Positions 33,471 through 45,302 of a stretch of DNA of 64,000 nucleotides are shown here, in pieces; position 1 is the stretch's first letter, and each line of letters begins with the position of its first letter. The stretch is from Lasiosphaeria ovina (lineage: Eukaryota > Ascomycota > Sordariomycetes > Sordariales > Lasiosphaeriaceae). The notes below the pieces were generated by a model. It saw only the letters and a program-made list of their open reading frames with translations, had not been told where the DNA came from and ran no database searches. The stretch lies in contig JAULSN010000001.1 in the NCBI GenBank assembly GCA_033439765.1, forward strand, positions 3,038,001-3,102,000, in the 5' to 3' direction. A program made the translations under genes and the position numbers.

Positions 33471-34615
33471 CGACGACAACCGCCGTGACGGGCTCGGCCG
33501 CCGTCTGCGACTGTTGCTGCTGCTGCTTCTTTTTGTCGGAGTGCTTGACGGGGTCGAAGACGTAGATGGGGAACTCAAGGAAGAGGGTGCGCTTGAGCAG
33601 CGCGGGCAGGGGCTCGTAGAGGCCGGGCGGGAACGGGACCAGGATGCTCGTGCGGCGGAGATAGCGCGAGTAGGCCTCCCACTCGCGCGGGCTGTCGCTC
33701 TCGTAGCGCTTCTTGGCGCCCGGCCGCTCCGACAGCGTCAGGCCCGACACGAACATCAGCAGGAAGGTCAGGAACGCCGGGCCGACGATGGTCGCGTACA
33801 GCGCTCCGTATGCCGGGCCCTCGACGTAGCCGTCTGCGGCTGAGGAGACTGCGATCGTGTAGATGGCTGCGGCGGGGAATACCTGAGTCAGTCTTGTTGA
33901 TTCGTAGAGGGGCTAGGCAGATCCAAGACTTACCGAAGTGGACGATGATCTCGCCGAAGTAGTTGGGGTGGCGCGAGAAGTGGAACAGGCCCGTGTCGCA
34001 GATGGCGGCCTTGTCGGTGCGCGCGGAGCGGAAGCGGTAGCGGTGGGCGTCGCTGACCGTCTCGACGACGAGGCCGAGGGCGAAGAGCACGACGCCGGCG
34101 ATGTCGCGGGCCGTGCCGAAGGGGTGCTGCGCGTACTGCTGGACGGCGGGCGAGTTGAGCACGGTGACGGGCAGCGACACGAGCCAGACCCACAGCATCT
34201 GGAAGACGAAGAAGCCCAGGAAGGCCCAGAAGCGCTCGCGGATCTCGTCGAAGCGGTCGTCCTTGCCCGTCTTGAGGATCCGAAAGAACAGGTAGCCCGA
34301 GAGGCGTAGAGCCCAGACTACCATGCACAGCGACACGATCAGCTGCCGCGCATCTTGGTGGCCGCTGAAGGCGAGCGTGACGACGGCGAGGATGATGAAG
34401 TTCGAGCCACCGGCGATATCTGCGGTCGGGCAGTCAACGAGTTAGTATTGTATGAGTGAGAAAGGCGGGGACGTTGTGAGGTGCTACTTGCCAGTGACTT
34501 TGTCAAACTTGAAGGTGTAGGCGATGGAGAAAAACAGCAGCTGGTAGCCAACAGTGATGAGCAGTGTGATGGCTAGATAGTAATCATCCAAGGCATGGAC
34601 GGTGGTGCCCGCCAT
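33397..34615 (-). CDS. DUF1295 / steroid-reductase-like membrane protein
   Basis: Three exons on the minus strand, 34492-34615, 33934-34419 and 33397-33866, give 359 aa. The protein has several membrane segments and the conserved motif HFSRHPNYFGEI typical of DUF1295 proteins, which resemble the C-terminal part of steroid 5-alpha reductases and isoprenylcysteine methyltransferases. A redox or methyl-transfer role on a lipid-like substrate in the ER is possible but unproven. The C-terminal tail holds two Gln runs encoded by CAG repeats (~33438-33467 and ~33512-33530), probably length-variable. The first intron has a GC donor (GCAAGT), listed separately. Confidence 0.82.
34420..34491 (-). other. 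GC-AG intron in the DUF1295 gene
   Basis: This 72-base intron starts with GCAAGT instead of GT and ends CCGCAG. Joining at these sites gives FDKVTDIAGGSNF in frame and keeps the membrane protein open; a GT site four bases later breaks the frame. Confidence 0.75.
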
Positions 34616-34860
34616 TTCTGGAGACAGGCTCGACCTTGCCGGTCCCCGTGTCTATGGCTGTGGCGAGGCTCGTGTGAATGATGGGTGAGCTTCGGCCAGC
34701 ACAATCGAGTGCTTATTCGTTGCTTCCGAGTTGTCTCTCGCTCTCGCAAGAAAGTTTCGTGAAGAGGTGTTTATCAACAGACTGGACTCGACTTTGTTTG
34801 CGAGATGGTCAGGATTGGCCGTGCCGCAGCCAGAAGTTTGCCAATACATACACAAATTCG

Positions 34861-34992
34861 ACAATGAACAACCGGGCTCACGAACAGTCGGTTTGTTCCT
34901 AAACAGCCGAGTTCATGAACAGTTGAGCTCTTTTCGAGAAACCACGAGATTGGCGCCCGAGGTCACAAACAGTCGAGGTCATGAACAATGTG
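34861..34992 (+). repeat. Cluster of degenerate GTTCATGAACAGTCGA-like units
   Basis: At least five related ~15-base units sit at about 34877-34891, 34896-34910, 34912-34926, 34962-34976 and 34978-34992, each with an (A/T)(A/G)AACA(G/A) core, some as the palindrome GTTCATGAAC. They lie ~260-380 bases upstream of the minus-strand DUF1295 gene. Confidence 0.6.
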
Positions 34993-36910
34993 GACGTGGA
35001 AATGGAAACAAAACATGATGGGTCATAGCTCGATTCTCGTCATTTTATTGGGATGAATTGTCGACAACTCGATGGGCGAGATCAGACAAAGAAGGCGGGC
35101 GGGGGGCAGCGCGCACATTGGCTGCTCCCACCCGGGCTCGCACTCGACTCGGCTAGGCTTAATTCCTGCTTGTCGCCTCCATCATGTTGCGAGGCCCAGC
35201 CTCTTCACATCCAAAATTTTCAACGATGGCCGCGATGCTGCATGCACTTCACGATCGAAAATCTCCAACGAACGGTTGGAGAAGCTTGGTGTTGAGCCCG
35301 CTTTCTGGCCGTTGGTTACACACTAACGCAATTAAGGTAGATAAGCTATCTGCCCGGAGCTAGGGTATAACGTAAGGGCTTTGCTCAGGGTTATCTGTGA
35401 GCAATCCTCCATCCCATCTCACGCCGATGCTTATTCCGGCCGCAGCAACACTGGACAGAGATTGATTAAGGTTTCAGCTGCCACCCCCGGGCCTTTTCTC
35501 GGTTACACTGTTTCGTCCCTTCGACGCTGCAACACAGCGAGTGCTCTCCACTACATATGTCGGTTGCAAGCACTCCTCGAGCTACACGGGCGCGGAGCTC
35601 GGCGCCAACTTCAACTTCTGGACAAGCTCAATCCCGAAGCGAGTGAATCAGGTCGCCGGCGTGATGCGCGATACTACCTTTACTGTGTACTATGTAAGTG
35701 GAAGTGGAAGTGTCCACCGCTCTCCAGATTCCAAGTGGGTTTTTTTTAGTGTTCGAGGCCGTGGCCATCGACGGATTGGGGCTCCAGCGCCCCAAGACTC
35801 GCAGCGTCTCTTAGGTTGCGCATCGCCTCAACAGCCGCCAGGGTCGGGGAAAATCGCATAACGATTCCTTCAGCCCTTTGCGACGCTGCATTGTCCCTGG
35901 AATCTTGGATCAGGCGATTTTAGACTGTTGTCGCTCTCTCCCTACGAGGGGCCGCGTCAGGTTTTATTCTGGACAGAGTGAACAGACGGGGACAGGCGCC
36001 GCTTTGGAGTGTGGGGCATGGGCCTGTTTCGCTTAGGCCGGCCTCAAACACAAGCCGTCAGGGGCCAGTCTCACGAACCCCAAAGCCCCCCTCGCCGCCG
36101 GGACGAGTCAGCCTCAACCTGGCTCGACCGCACACATTGCCACGGTCCCCACGGTCCCAAAGTCGCGGCAGGGGCCCGTCGGCCGTGGGGCATTGGGCCC
36201 GAAGGCGCCCAGACCGGCTAGCCGAGACTCTGTGAGACTGTGTCGGTCTCCCTGACAGACATGGGACTTGGTTGCTTGGCCCTTGATTGACGCTGCAACA
36301 ACGTGGAAATCGCCAGGGCTGGGCTGGCCCGACACCAAAACAGCATTGTCGACCTCGACTCGCGGTCCGACGAACATGGCGTGATCTGGGCAAACCCTCT
36401 CTCCTCCCTTGCTCCTTGTCTTCCTTGTCCCCCTATCCCTAAGTTCCAAGTTGCTGCTCCTGGACGAATACCAAGAAACCTTGGGCGGGTCAGCACTGCC
36501 TGCGAAACCACGAAACCGTTTCGAGAGCCCGTCCAGTTGTTTTCTGTCTTTGAGCCTCTCGACTCTCCCATTTCTCTCTCCTTTCTCTGTTTCTAGAGTG
36601 ATTCTAATTCTCTCCGCCGGCCTGCTTACTGCGTGCCTGCTTCTTCTTTCTGCCGCTATGCTGTGACTTTGGCCACGCACGCTCATTCGTTTCTCTTCTC
36701 CAGTCTTGGCATCATCCCAAGTCTCTTTTCTATTCCCTACATCTCCTCGTCTCGTGGGTCACTGGTGTTCCCCCTTAGACTAGCAGTGTCCCTTCCTGTG
36801 GCGCTGTCTCCGCTCCTCGTTGCCACTCGACTCCTTGCTCGAGTCGGCCGAGTCTCGTGCATCGTGTTCTCGCCGCCTTCTGCTTGTCGAGACTCCCTTT
36901 TCACCTTGAA

Positions 36911-36928
36911 CCCCCCCCCCCCCCCCCC
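36911..36928 (+). repeat. Poly-C run (18 C)
   Basis: Uninterrupted run of 18 C followed by GCC repeats, ~220 bases upstream of the secreted-protein gene. Confidence 0.9.
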
Positions 36929-37149
36929 GCCGCCGCCGTCCGCCAGGTCTGACAACCCTTCGGTCGTAACGAACAATCACGGCCGCATCCAGTCCTTTCC
37001 ATCCGCAGCTTCATTTCTCTGTCTGGGTTGATCCCACACGTTAATTCATCGACGGCTGGTCCTCTTACGACGCTCCTTTTGAACTTGACCATTCTTAGTG
37101 TTGAGGGTGCGGATCGAAAGATCTTCGCGCTCCTCAACATACCAGCACA

Positions 37150-38564
37150 ATGAGGCGCCATGTGCAGTGTATACTATTTCTTCTGAGCTGCCTGTCTCTC
37201 ACACAGGTATGTTGGCCTCTGGCACGCCCCCCTGACTGTCGCTTATCCGTTCTCTAGGCCGCCTCAAATATCCGAGATGGGAAGCTTGTTCGGCGAGGCA
37301 ATGTGATGGACCAGATCATCGGTGCGCTCAAGGCAGCAGGAGGACCCGGAGACAATATCGAAATCAAAAAAGAGAACGGGCAGGGGCAGGTCCAACAGGG
37401 AGGCATTCCGACCGTCACCGAGACGTTATGGAAAACCATGACTGCAAAGGGCGCCGGGCGCGGGAGAAACAGAACCGCCTCTACGGTTTACGTCACGGTG
37501 ACAGAGCCAGCCGGTGTCTTGGGGGCGGCAGCAGTAGACGGGTAAGGCTCAGCCATGGGATTAACTGACAGACACGCACTCGTGCTAACCTTGCTTCAGC
37601 GGCGGCGGACAACTGTCTTTTATCACCACGACCATCTTTGCGTCGGGTCCAGCGCCCACCGTCACCATCACGGCTCTAGCGTCGACCGTCACTCAGACCG
37701 TCTGCCCGGCCGGGGTCCAAGGCGCGGCTCAGGGCGGTAATGTTCTAGGCGGCACGAATTCGTCAGCCCCAGGTGGAACAGGCGGCGCTGCACAAGCAAA
37801 TCCCAATACACCTCACGGCGGTGTGGGTGTGACAATAATATCGCTTCCGCCCGGCACGCCCACTGGCGTGGCACCCGTAGCATCGGCACAAGTCACTGGC
37901 GGTTCGTCGTTCCAAAACACCTCGTCCCTCGTAGCCCTCCCCGGGCTCACGTCATCCTCGTCGCTCTTGTCTCTCGTGACACTTCCGGGGGCTTCGGCGT
38001 CTCCAACTCTTGTGCCTCTCCCTGGCGCTCCGGCGGCGGCCTCGTCTCTTGTTCCTCTCGGGGGCGCCTCTGCCCTGAGCACAGCACGTAAGTTGATCCA
38101 GTCACGCTTACCCCCCTCAAGCACAGAAGGCAATTTCGATACTAACAGTATCACCTCTAGTTACGTCTACCCCCCCGGCAGCCGCCACTTCAGCCCTCGC
38201 AACCGCACCCGTCGCTGTCATTCCTGCGGGCGGCGCCGCATCCAGTACCCTCAATGCTGGGGCCGGAAACGCTGTTCTTGCGACGCCCGTTGCAGCCGCC
38301 CCCGGCGCCTTCGGCGGCAGCGCAGGCGTCGTCCCTATCGCAGACGCGCAAAACCCACCACCCGCCGCCCCCAGCGCCAACCCCACAGTGCCAGCAGCGG
38401 CCGCGGTGCAACAGGGTGCCGCAGAAGGTCCCGTCGTGACACCCGCGCCGGCCGTCGCCAACGGTGCCGGGTCTCCCCAGCTCAACATCGACGTCTCGGG
38501 CTTGACGTTGAACAGCCAGCTCGATCTCGGAAACCTGGCGCAGCAGACTGTATCCCGGTCATAG
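37150..38564 (+). CDS. Secreted Ser/Ala/Pro-rich protein
   Basis: Four exons, 37150-37206, 37258-37541, 37600-38087 and 38161-38564, join in phase to 410 aa. The first exon (19 codons) encodes a signal peptide of the form MRRHVQCILFLLSCLSL. A dibasic RR (31-32) could be a Kex2 site. The rest is low-complexity: TVTIT-type Thr/Val stretches, then Ala/Pro/Ser/Gly-rich sequence with leucine-pro repeats (LVxLPGA-like). No membrane anchor or GPI-type C-terminus is evident. It resembles fungal cell-wall or surface proteins of unknown function, without a family I can name. The splice phases agree throughout, which supports it as a real gene. Confidence 0.68.
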
Positions 38565-39504
38565 GGCCGCCCCGCGTCAAGGAAGGATGCTGGTTGTCAT
38601 GATTGAACAAGCCGAAAAAGAAAAAAAAACATATATGTCCACATATATAAATAGTTTACATACCCACGCTGTTGTTTCTTCGGATTTTATAACTACACCC
38701 ATATATTTTTCGGTTGTACTTTTTAGGAGGTGGTGGGGGGGGAGGAGGGAAGGTGAATTAGCTCGTTGCCAGTTGCTTCCAATGGACTTTGGACTGGAGA
38801 CGGCCAGGCTGGAAGAGACCACCTCTTCCCTCTCTCTATCTTTCTGACTCTCCTTATTAGACAAAGCGCAATGCGCGGGTCGAGTTTTGCAGGTACATAG
38901 GCGGTCTTATTATTCTGTATTTTATTCATATATATACCAAACAAAATCCTGGCCCTGGGGATTATGTGGGTAGGTATTCTCGGGAGCAGCCAGGTTGGAA
39001 TAACATGAGGAGGTTTCCAGGTTGTCTCTAATCGAAGGAAACGCTGAAGAGCATTCGTCGGACGTGGTCCTTGTGGCTGTATGCATGTATGTATGTCTTG
39101 TACTGTACATAGGATGTCAAAGTGCTGCGTTTGCAATCACACTTGTTTCTGGCTCATGGCTTTTTCGAGCGTTTGCTTTGCTGGGACACATGGATTGCGT
39201 TTCCTCGTTTCCTCGTTTCCTCAAGGTAGAGGTAGTTTACTCTGTGCTAGCCAAATATAGGCAAGTAGTATTATACCTCAGGTATCTATTCATTTATCTC
39301 TCTCCCGGGGGGGGGGGGGGGTGGGGGGTATCTTGTAATTCACGGTCCCGATATCCGTATAGGCAGATTTACGCCATTCCGACTTGGGTGTGTTTTTTTC
39401 TCTGTCCTCCTACCCCATCCATCCTTCCGACATATCTGAATGTATATACAGTGAAAATAGGAAATAATAGCATTTTTATTTCCGGCCCATCTCACAGAAG
39501 CCAT
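38565..39504. other. Convergent intergenic region
   Basis: AT-rich patches (e.g. 38620-38710), a G15 run (39307-39321) and probable 3' UTRs of both neighbours. No gene seen. Confidence 0.5.
39307..39321 (+). repeat. Poly-G run (15 G)
   Basis: Run of 15 G followed by T and six G, in intergenic DNA. Confidence 0.85.
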
Positions 39505-40698
39505 TCATCTCGCCTGCTTCCCAGGCGCCGCCGCGCCGGCTTCCGCCTTGGAGCCTTCGAGCTTGAGTTTCTTCGCCTGCCGTTTGCTCAGCTTCTGCTG
39601 CTGTGGCGGATTGCTGCCGCCGGCGCTTGGTGATGACTCTGCCGCTGCTGTTGCCAGTGTCGTCGCATCGCCGTTCTTGCGCTTCTGTCCGCGGCCCGCG
39701 GGGGCAGCGCTCTGCGCCTTCCCGCCCCCAAGCAAAGAGTTCTTGTTCTTCCTGCTCGCCGCCTTGCCGCTGCCGCCTTCTTCTGCCGCCGCCGCTGCTG
39801 CTGCTGCTCTCGCAGCCGCCCGCTCGGCAGCGGCAGGATCCGGGCCCGCGGCACTGACAATGTCGACGATGCCCCGGAAGCCGCGGCGCTTGATGCCCTC
39901 GTTGACGACGACGGCGCGGGCGCCGGCCCCGAGCGCCTCGGCGCCGCGCTCCGGGCCGAGTCCCCACACGGCCAGCAGGTTGACGACGTCGGCGGGGGCG
40001 CGCAGGCCGAGGGTTGTGCTTTGAGGGGAGCCGCTGCTGACAACAATGCCGCGGCCCTTGGTCGCGCGCAGCAGGCCCTGCACGTTGCCGATGAAGTTCG
40101 CGCGCGCGCGGGTGTCAGCACCGCCGAGCGCCTGGCCGTAGCAGATCTCGAAGCGCGACCCCCGCGCCACGGCTGCCATGGCCGTGCGGTGGTGGATGTG
40201 CCACCCGAGAAAGGCTGCCAGGTCCAGGCTGATCAGCGCCGGCGCCTCCGTCGTCGACAGGCACGCCCACGCGAACGCCTTCTCGTTGGCCGGCCGCACT
40301 GCGAGCACGTCATATGCCCGCGCGAAGTCGGGCAGCCGGTAGTTGGTCGTCGCCGGGTCCGTGACGACCAGCGTAACGCGGCGTAGGATGGTTGGCAGGG
40401 CGGCGGCGGCGGCGGCACTGTGGCTAGGCGGCGGGATGGCGGCGGGGGCGGTGGTGCTGAGGTTGGTGGTTTTTGTTGTTGTTGGTGGTGGTAGTAATGG
40501 CGGCGATGTTGGTGATGTGGGGTTGTTGAGAAGCGGGATGGGGTTGACGATGGGCGACGGCACCGTGGGGATGGCACCCGTCACCGTGTGGTTCAGCGCG
40601 ACCACGTCGTAGCCCAGGTTCTTGGCGAACCGCAGCGTCCGCTGCAGTTCTGTTGCGGGCACGCCGGGCGTCCACGCCAGGTTGAGGTCGTAGAGCAT
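39505..40698 (-). CDS. rpp1: RNase P/MRP subunit RPP1 (p30)
   Basis: Single-exon minus-strand gene of 397 aa. It opens with MLYDLNLAWTP, then LQRTLRFAKNLGYDVVALNHT, the usual N-terminal part of the RNase P p30 TIM-barrel domain. Later blocks such as RVTLVVTDPA, YDVLAVRP and ALISLDL, and SRFEICYGQAL, fit the same domain. A Pro/Ser/Ala-rich insert lies after about residue 50, and a Lys/Ala-rich tail of ~100 residues follows the domain. By family knowledge it is a shared protein subunit of nuclear RNase P and RNase MRP, needed for 5' maturation of tRNAs and for rRNA processing. Confidence 0.9.
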   Translation of the reverse strand: MLYDLNLAWTPGVPATELQRTLRFAKNLGYDVVALNHTVTGAIPTVPSPIVNPIPLLNNPTSPTSPPLLPPPTTTKTTNLSTTAPAAIPPPSHSAAAAAALPTILRRVTLVVTDPATTNYRLPDFARAYDVLAVRPANEKAFAWACLSTTEAPALISLDLAAFLGWHIHHRTAMAAVARGSRFEICYGQALGGADTRARANFIGNVQGLLRATKGRGIVVSSGSPQSTTLGLRAPADVVNLLAVWGLGPERGAEALGAGARAVVVNEGIKRRGFRGIVDIVSAAGPDPAAAERAAARAAAAAAAAEEGGSGKAASRKNKNSLLGGGKAQSAAPAGRGQKRKNGDATTLATAAAESSPSAGGSNPPQQQKLSKRQAKKLKLEGSKAEAGAAAPGKQAR

Positions 40699-41614
40699 GG
40701 CGAAGGCCTTTGACCCTTTGTCTGAGTGAGACTTGGGGATGATGAGACAAGATTATGGGTCCAGGCTTCGAAATTCCAGAACGAGTGGTCCCCAGCGCGT
40801 TAGAGCCCAGCCATTGAGCCGCACAACGAGCACGGATACAAGGGCAGAGTGACGTGTGAAATAATCATGTGCCGTAAATTGTCCTCTTTTGTCAAACTCC
40901 GGTTTCCAGTGCCGGCCAACAATGGCAGGAAAAGGTTAATATCACCTCAGACTTGCCCTGTTGAGCGAGCTGAGGCTGACAGTTCACAGTTGAACAACTT
41001 TTTTTTTAGGCTTTCAAGGATCGCGTTTGCGGACAAATTCTCTAGCTCGGTGGGGTTGGACTAGGGTGTCTGGAGTGCATATCCTGGAGAGCCAATCACG
41101 CGCCAAGGTTCGTGTGCCAGAGCTCCATTTCCCAGGGTCTTGGCACGGGTTCGCGGGTGGCTGCACTAGGCTGCACAGCCCCAGCACGACACGCAACCCA
41201 CTGCACCGGGGGAGGGAAGTGCTGGTTGAACGTCGTCATCTCTTAGTCCCTCCCGGTCACCTCAGCTCCATTCTTTCATCCATCTTCATCTTCGCGCGCC
41301 GGATTGAAGACCCCAAGATCTATTTATCTGGCAATTGATCAATCACCATCGTTGACACATTTCCTTTACTCATCTTAGTTCGGCTACATATCTGTCACAT
41401 TTACTTTTTGACTACCGACCTGTCTTGATTGGGCATTTGTCAATTATCGTTTCGCCGTCGCCATCGCACCGACACTAGCTTAGCTAACTTCGTCGACATC
41501 TGCAGGCCCAAGGCATCAACACTCCCTTGCTGCACTCGCACCTGCGCTATCTGCCTACATTAGCGCACCGCGCGCGCGCGCACGCACGCACGCACGCAAG
41601 ACTAAGCCGCCGCC
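40699..41614. other. Divergent promoter region rpp1 / zinc-ribbon gene
   Basis: No gene seen. Just before the zinc-ribbon gene there is a GC/CA-type simple repeat (CGCGCGCGCGCACGCACGCA, ~41570-41597), likely in its 5' UTR. Confidence 0.5.
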
Positions 41615-42176
41615 ATGTGTCTCATATTTACGTGCGGCGAGCACACGTTCCGCAAGGAGGTGGAGGGATACGAGGGTATCGTGTGTCGCTGCTACAACTG
41701 CGGCAACTACTCTGGCTCCGTCATCAAGACCCACCCCTGGTTTACATTCTGCTTCGTCGTGAGTTCTATTTGCCTTGCCCTTCGAGCGCTGGCCTCCGAG
41801 ACCGTAGCAAGTAAGCTAACCCGTCTAGCCCGTCGTCCCCCTCTCCATCCACGGCTACGAAGACGTCAGCTGCCGCATCTGCAACTTTGCGCAGCCCCTC
41901 GAGCACCGGCCCGACGTCCAGGCCATGCGGCACGGCGGGAGCGGGGTGCCGTTACAACCGCAAGTAGGATCTCCGCCGCCGCCGGGCGGGGCTTCGCCAT
42001 TCTCGCCAGTTATGTCTCCGCCGTCTAAGGCTGGGGACTCGCCATTCCCCGCCAGTTCCCCAGCCCCGCAAGGAACGCCAGGGCTCCAAGGAACACCAGG
42101 GCCCCAAGGAACACCAGGCCCCCAAAGCTGGGGATACCAAAGTCCGCACCCGAACGAGCCGATGCGGTACGGCTGA
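41615..42176 (+). CDS. Zinc-ribbon protein with collagen-like tail
   Basis: Two exons, 41615-41758 and 41829-42176, give 163 aa. The N-terminal part has a fungal zinc-ribbon layout: FTCGEHTFRKE, CRCYNCGNYS, then HPWFTFCF, PLSIHGYEDV and CRICNF across the splice, with cysteine pairs as expected zinc ligands. The C-terminal half is Pro/Gly/Ser/Gln-rich and contains collagen-like GTPGPQ repeats (~42077-42121). The splice restores the conserved FCFVPVVPLSIHGYED. It resembles small zinc-ribbon-15-type proteins common in filamentous fungi whose role is not known. Confidence 0.75.
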
Positions 42177-43392
42177 GGTGCCGCGGTGGGGAACAAGAGA
42201 CCAACTGCGCCTGGTGACGGGGCGAGAGGAGACTTGCACGTAGCACACAAGTCGCATGAGCTGTGAAACTGGGCTCGATACACGAGGAGAGCCACAATAA
42301 TTACAATTGCCGGATACGAGCACACCTGGACGGCGGAGAGGCGCTGGCCGGGACGGAGTGGTCGGCGTAGCGCTTCGCTGCTGCCGTTCGCCTCCCAAGA
42401 GCAAGCCTCCATATAATGGGCCTACCTCTTTATGGTCGATGTTGAGTACTTCGCAAGCGAATTTGTACGAGTGGTAGGGGTGTACGATGAGACTCTGAGA
42501 TTACGAGGTTTGGGGAGGATCTATTGCAAGTCGGTGGCGTTTTCTTATGTATCATTTTGGCGTTTGGATGTGTTTGGCAGCTAGCAGCCGTAGCTAGCAA
42601 CGGGCTAACGTGTATTTATTCCGTGCTAACTCGGCCTTTTGAGAGTAATCCGTGCTGGTTGTTTGGTTTCATTCGGTGCTGCAGTCGTAATGCTGGCAAT
42701 TTCCTCAGTCGGGTTGGTTGTCTCCAGGGAACCCTTTTTTAAACTCATTTCATCGTAATAGAACTCAACCTCGGCCACAAAAAGGCTCGCGGCTCTTTGA
42801 TTACCCCGTATCCATATTGTAGCAAGCATAATAATAGAATAAATGCAGAGAAGAAGTTTGGGAATAAATAGAACGTCTGCCAAACACTGGTAGTAAGCAT
42901 AGAGAGGTCAAAATATAACCTGAAACTCTTTGAAATAAAACCATCCGATTACCGAGTGAGATTGAAACCGTTGTGAAAGGACGGCTTCGGATCAAATTTA
43001 CGGTTATGATCTGTATCTTGCTCAAGCTCCATTGGCCGGTTTCCTGCGGGGTACTTTTGTGGGTCCACCGCATGACGTCGCCTGCAGTGGTTGCAGCAGT
43101 TGCAGTGGCTTTTTTTTTGAGACCTCACCAACCAATCCACCCGAGACATCGAGCATCCAAGGGTCGTGGGTTCTAGCAATTCGGTACATACAGAACAAAG
43201 AATCTACCGATCGCCACCGGCAAAGAATACCACAATCGCCCAGTTTATTTCCTTTTTCTCATATACCCAATGATCGCATGAGGAATACGACATAGCGGCT
43301 CATTAGCCCACAATCGCAGCAAGAGCTCAATCGGAAATCGGCATTGAAGTCGTCCTCGAAAACGACGAGCCCTCCGTAATCACCCGTCCGCG
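42177..43392. other. Intergenic region
   Basis: No gene seen. A stretch near 43141-43165 looks slightly like a tRNA 3' half but does not fold (see rejected items). Confidence 0.45.
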
Positions 43393-45302
43393 ATGGCGTC
43401 GTCGAAACGAAGCCCGTCGGTGCTGGTAGGCGGCCCGCTGACACCCTAGCCCACACGCAGTTGGCTAACCGCGACCCCAGGTGACGGACTCGCGCGAGCG
43501 TCCACAGCGCGGCTCCCTCCCCAGACTCGCCAGCGCGCCAAATACCCGCCTCTCGGTCGACAGCGTGCTGCAATACACGTCAGACATCCCGTCCGGCCAG
43601 CCGAGGATGCCGCCCGGCCAGCGCCCACGCACCGCCGCCCGCCGGATAAGCACAGGCGGCGGACTCCCCACGCTGGCCTCGGGCCGGACGGGCCAGCAGA
43701 TCGTCCCGTCCCGGACAACAAAAATCAGCCAGAAGCTCGTGCTGCTCCCCGAAACGGTAGACGAGAAGGACGAAGACGAAACGGCCGACAACGAGATGCT
43801 GCGCCACGCCTCCATATTACGGGCCCACGATGACAACGGCCCGCTCAAGGACGAAGAGCTCGACGTTCTCCGGAAGAGAGGCGGCGTCAGAGGCAAAAGC
43901 TATGCAGAACGCTTGCCTAAGATGCAGCGCGGCGAGAAGGTGGCACGGCTAACCGCCTACTGCACCGCCCAAGCTTACAAGATGAAGGCCACGACCGAGT
44001 TCTTGCGGACCAAGCACGAGGCCAAGACGAAGCTCTACGACGACTGCCTCTACACCGTCTACCACCTGCCCGTGCTACCCGGCATCGACGGCTGCCGCCT
44101 GCGGAGCCGGCCCATCCTCAAGACGCCAGGGACCGGCAAGACGGTGCTCGATCTCGAGATTGAGCGCAGCGAGCGTAGAGACGAGCACGAGGGCTACTGG
44201 GACGAATATCCCTATGGCTCCCAAGACGCGGCGCACGGTCCCGGCGCCGAGGCCCTGCTAGGCCGCCAGCGCGACGGAGACGAAGCCGGCTTCAATCCCA
44301 TCAACCGGCTGGTCCCCGACGCTAAGCACTTCGCCGAGATGTTTGTCTTTTCGTACGGAGTGGTAGTCTTTTGGAACTTCACCGAGCACCAAGAAAAGGA
44401 CATCCTGGCCGACATGACGTTTGCCGAGAACGAGACTGGCGTGTCGCTGGCCACTCGGCCTCTCGACGAGATAGACTTTGAGACGGAGGAGTTCCACTTT
44501 GAATACAGCCCCGACGTGCAGCGGCCTCGCGTCTTCAACGACATGATCACGCTGCTGCCCCAGTCCGACCACATGGTCAAGCTGACGATAAGCCACGCCA
44601 TTGCGCAAAGCACCAAGCTGTGCTTCTTTGAGGAGCGCATGTCCGAGACCATGCAGGACGCCCAGCACGTGCCGAAGCGGCTGGCCCTGACCGGAGAGCT
44701 GAATATGACTCGGACGGAAATCGTCAAGATCTTGGGACGGCTGTTCAAGAGCCGCGTGGATATCAATCTCTGTGAGTCTGTCCCGAATCTTTGGTAGTCC
44801 GCCAAACTAACCCTTGCCCCTAGCGTCGAATATCCTCGACGTTCCCAACTTCTTCTGGGACTCTGAGCCCACTCTGCACCCGCTCTATGTTGCCATCCGC
44901 GAGTACCTCGAGATCGACCCGCGCATTAAGGTTCTCAACGAGCGGTGCCGCGTGTTCCTGGACCTGGCAGAGATACTGTCTGACAGCGTCGCCGACGCCA
45001 AGATGAGCTACATCACGTGGATCATCATCATCCTGATCGTCGTCAGCATTATTGTCACTGTGACCGAGGTGGGTCTGCGGTTCGGCATCTTGTCCAAGGA
45101 GAAGGGCAAGGACAACGGCGGCCCGGGGAATGTCATTGGCGGCGAGAGAGGCCAGAGAGTGGTCGATCTGCGCAGCCTGAACCTCGCCGAGGCTAACATC
45201 ACGCTCGAGGACCTGCGGCTGTGGAGCGCCGCGCTGACGGAGCGCGAGAAGGCGGCCGTCTGCGGCGCAGACATTGTCGGCAAGACGTTTGCCGGAGTAT
45301 AG
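43393..45302 (+). CDS. RMD1/DUF155 family protein
   Basis: Three exons, 43393-43425 (11 codons), 43481-44771 and 44824-45302, give 600 aa. The second exon has no ATG of its own near its start; joining it to the small first exon (MASSKRSPSVL) through a GTAGGC..CCCCAG intron with a CTAAC branch gives a complete frame. The central part (MFVFSYGVVVFWNFTEHQEKDIL, then FHFEYS, then ISHAIAQSTKLCFFEERM) is the DUF155 domain, and a single membrane segment lies at about 504-523. RMD1/RMD8/Sif-type proteins are conserved in fungi; yeast members are linked to sporulation or mitochondria. Size and a C-terminal membrane anchor fit the family. Confidence 0.85.

Larger units (their letters stand above)
34616..37149. 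other. Gene-poor region of 2.5 kb
   Basis: No supported gene. It contains a cluster of degenerate short units (34861-34992), a C18 run (36911-36928) followed by GCC repeats, and a T/C-rich leader-like segment from ~36400 that probably belongs to the downstream secreted-protein gene. Confidence 0.5.

Noticed and set aside
33575..34336. Minus-strand 253-codon frame running through the second exon-intron boundary
   Set aside because: It reads past the GTAAGT donor at 33933 and changes frame relative to the conserved C-terminal part; the spliced model is better.
35541..35861. Plus frame of 106 codons in the 34.6-37.1 kb region
   Set aside because: No similarity I recognise; sequence is not coding-like and the end is repetitive.
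43130..43170. Sequence like a tRNA 3' half (GGGTCGTGGGTTCTAGC)
   Set aside because: The T-stem does not pair, there is no acceptor or D-arm partner upstream, and the usual T-loop is altered. Probably a chance or decayed piece.
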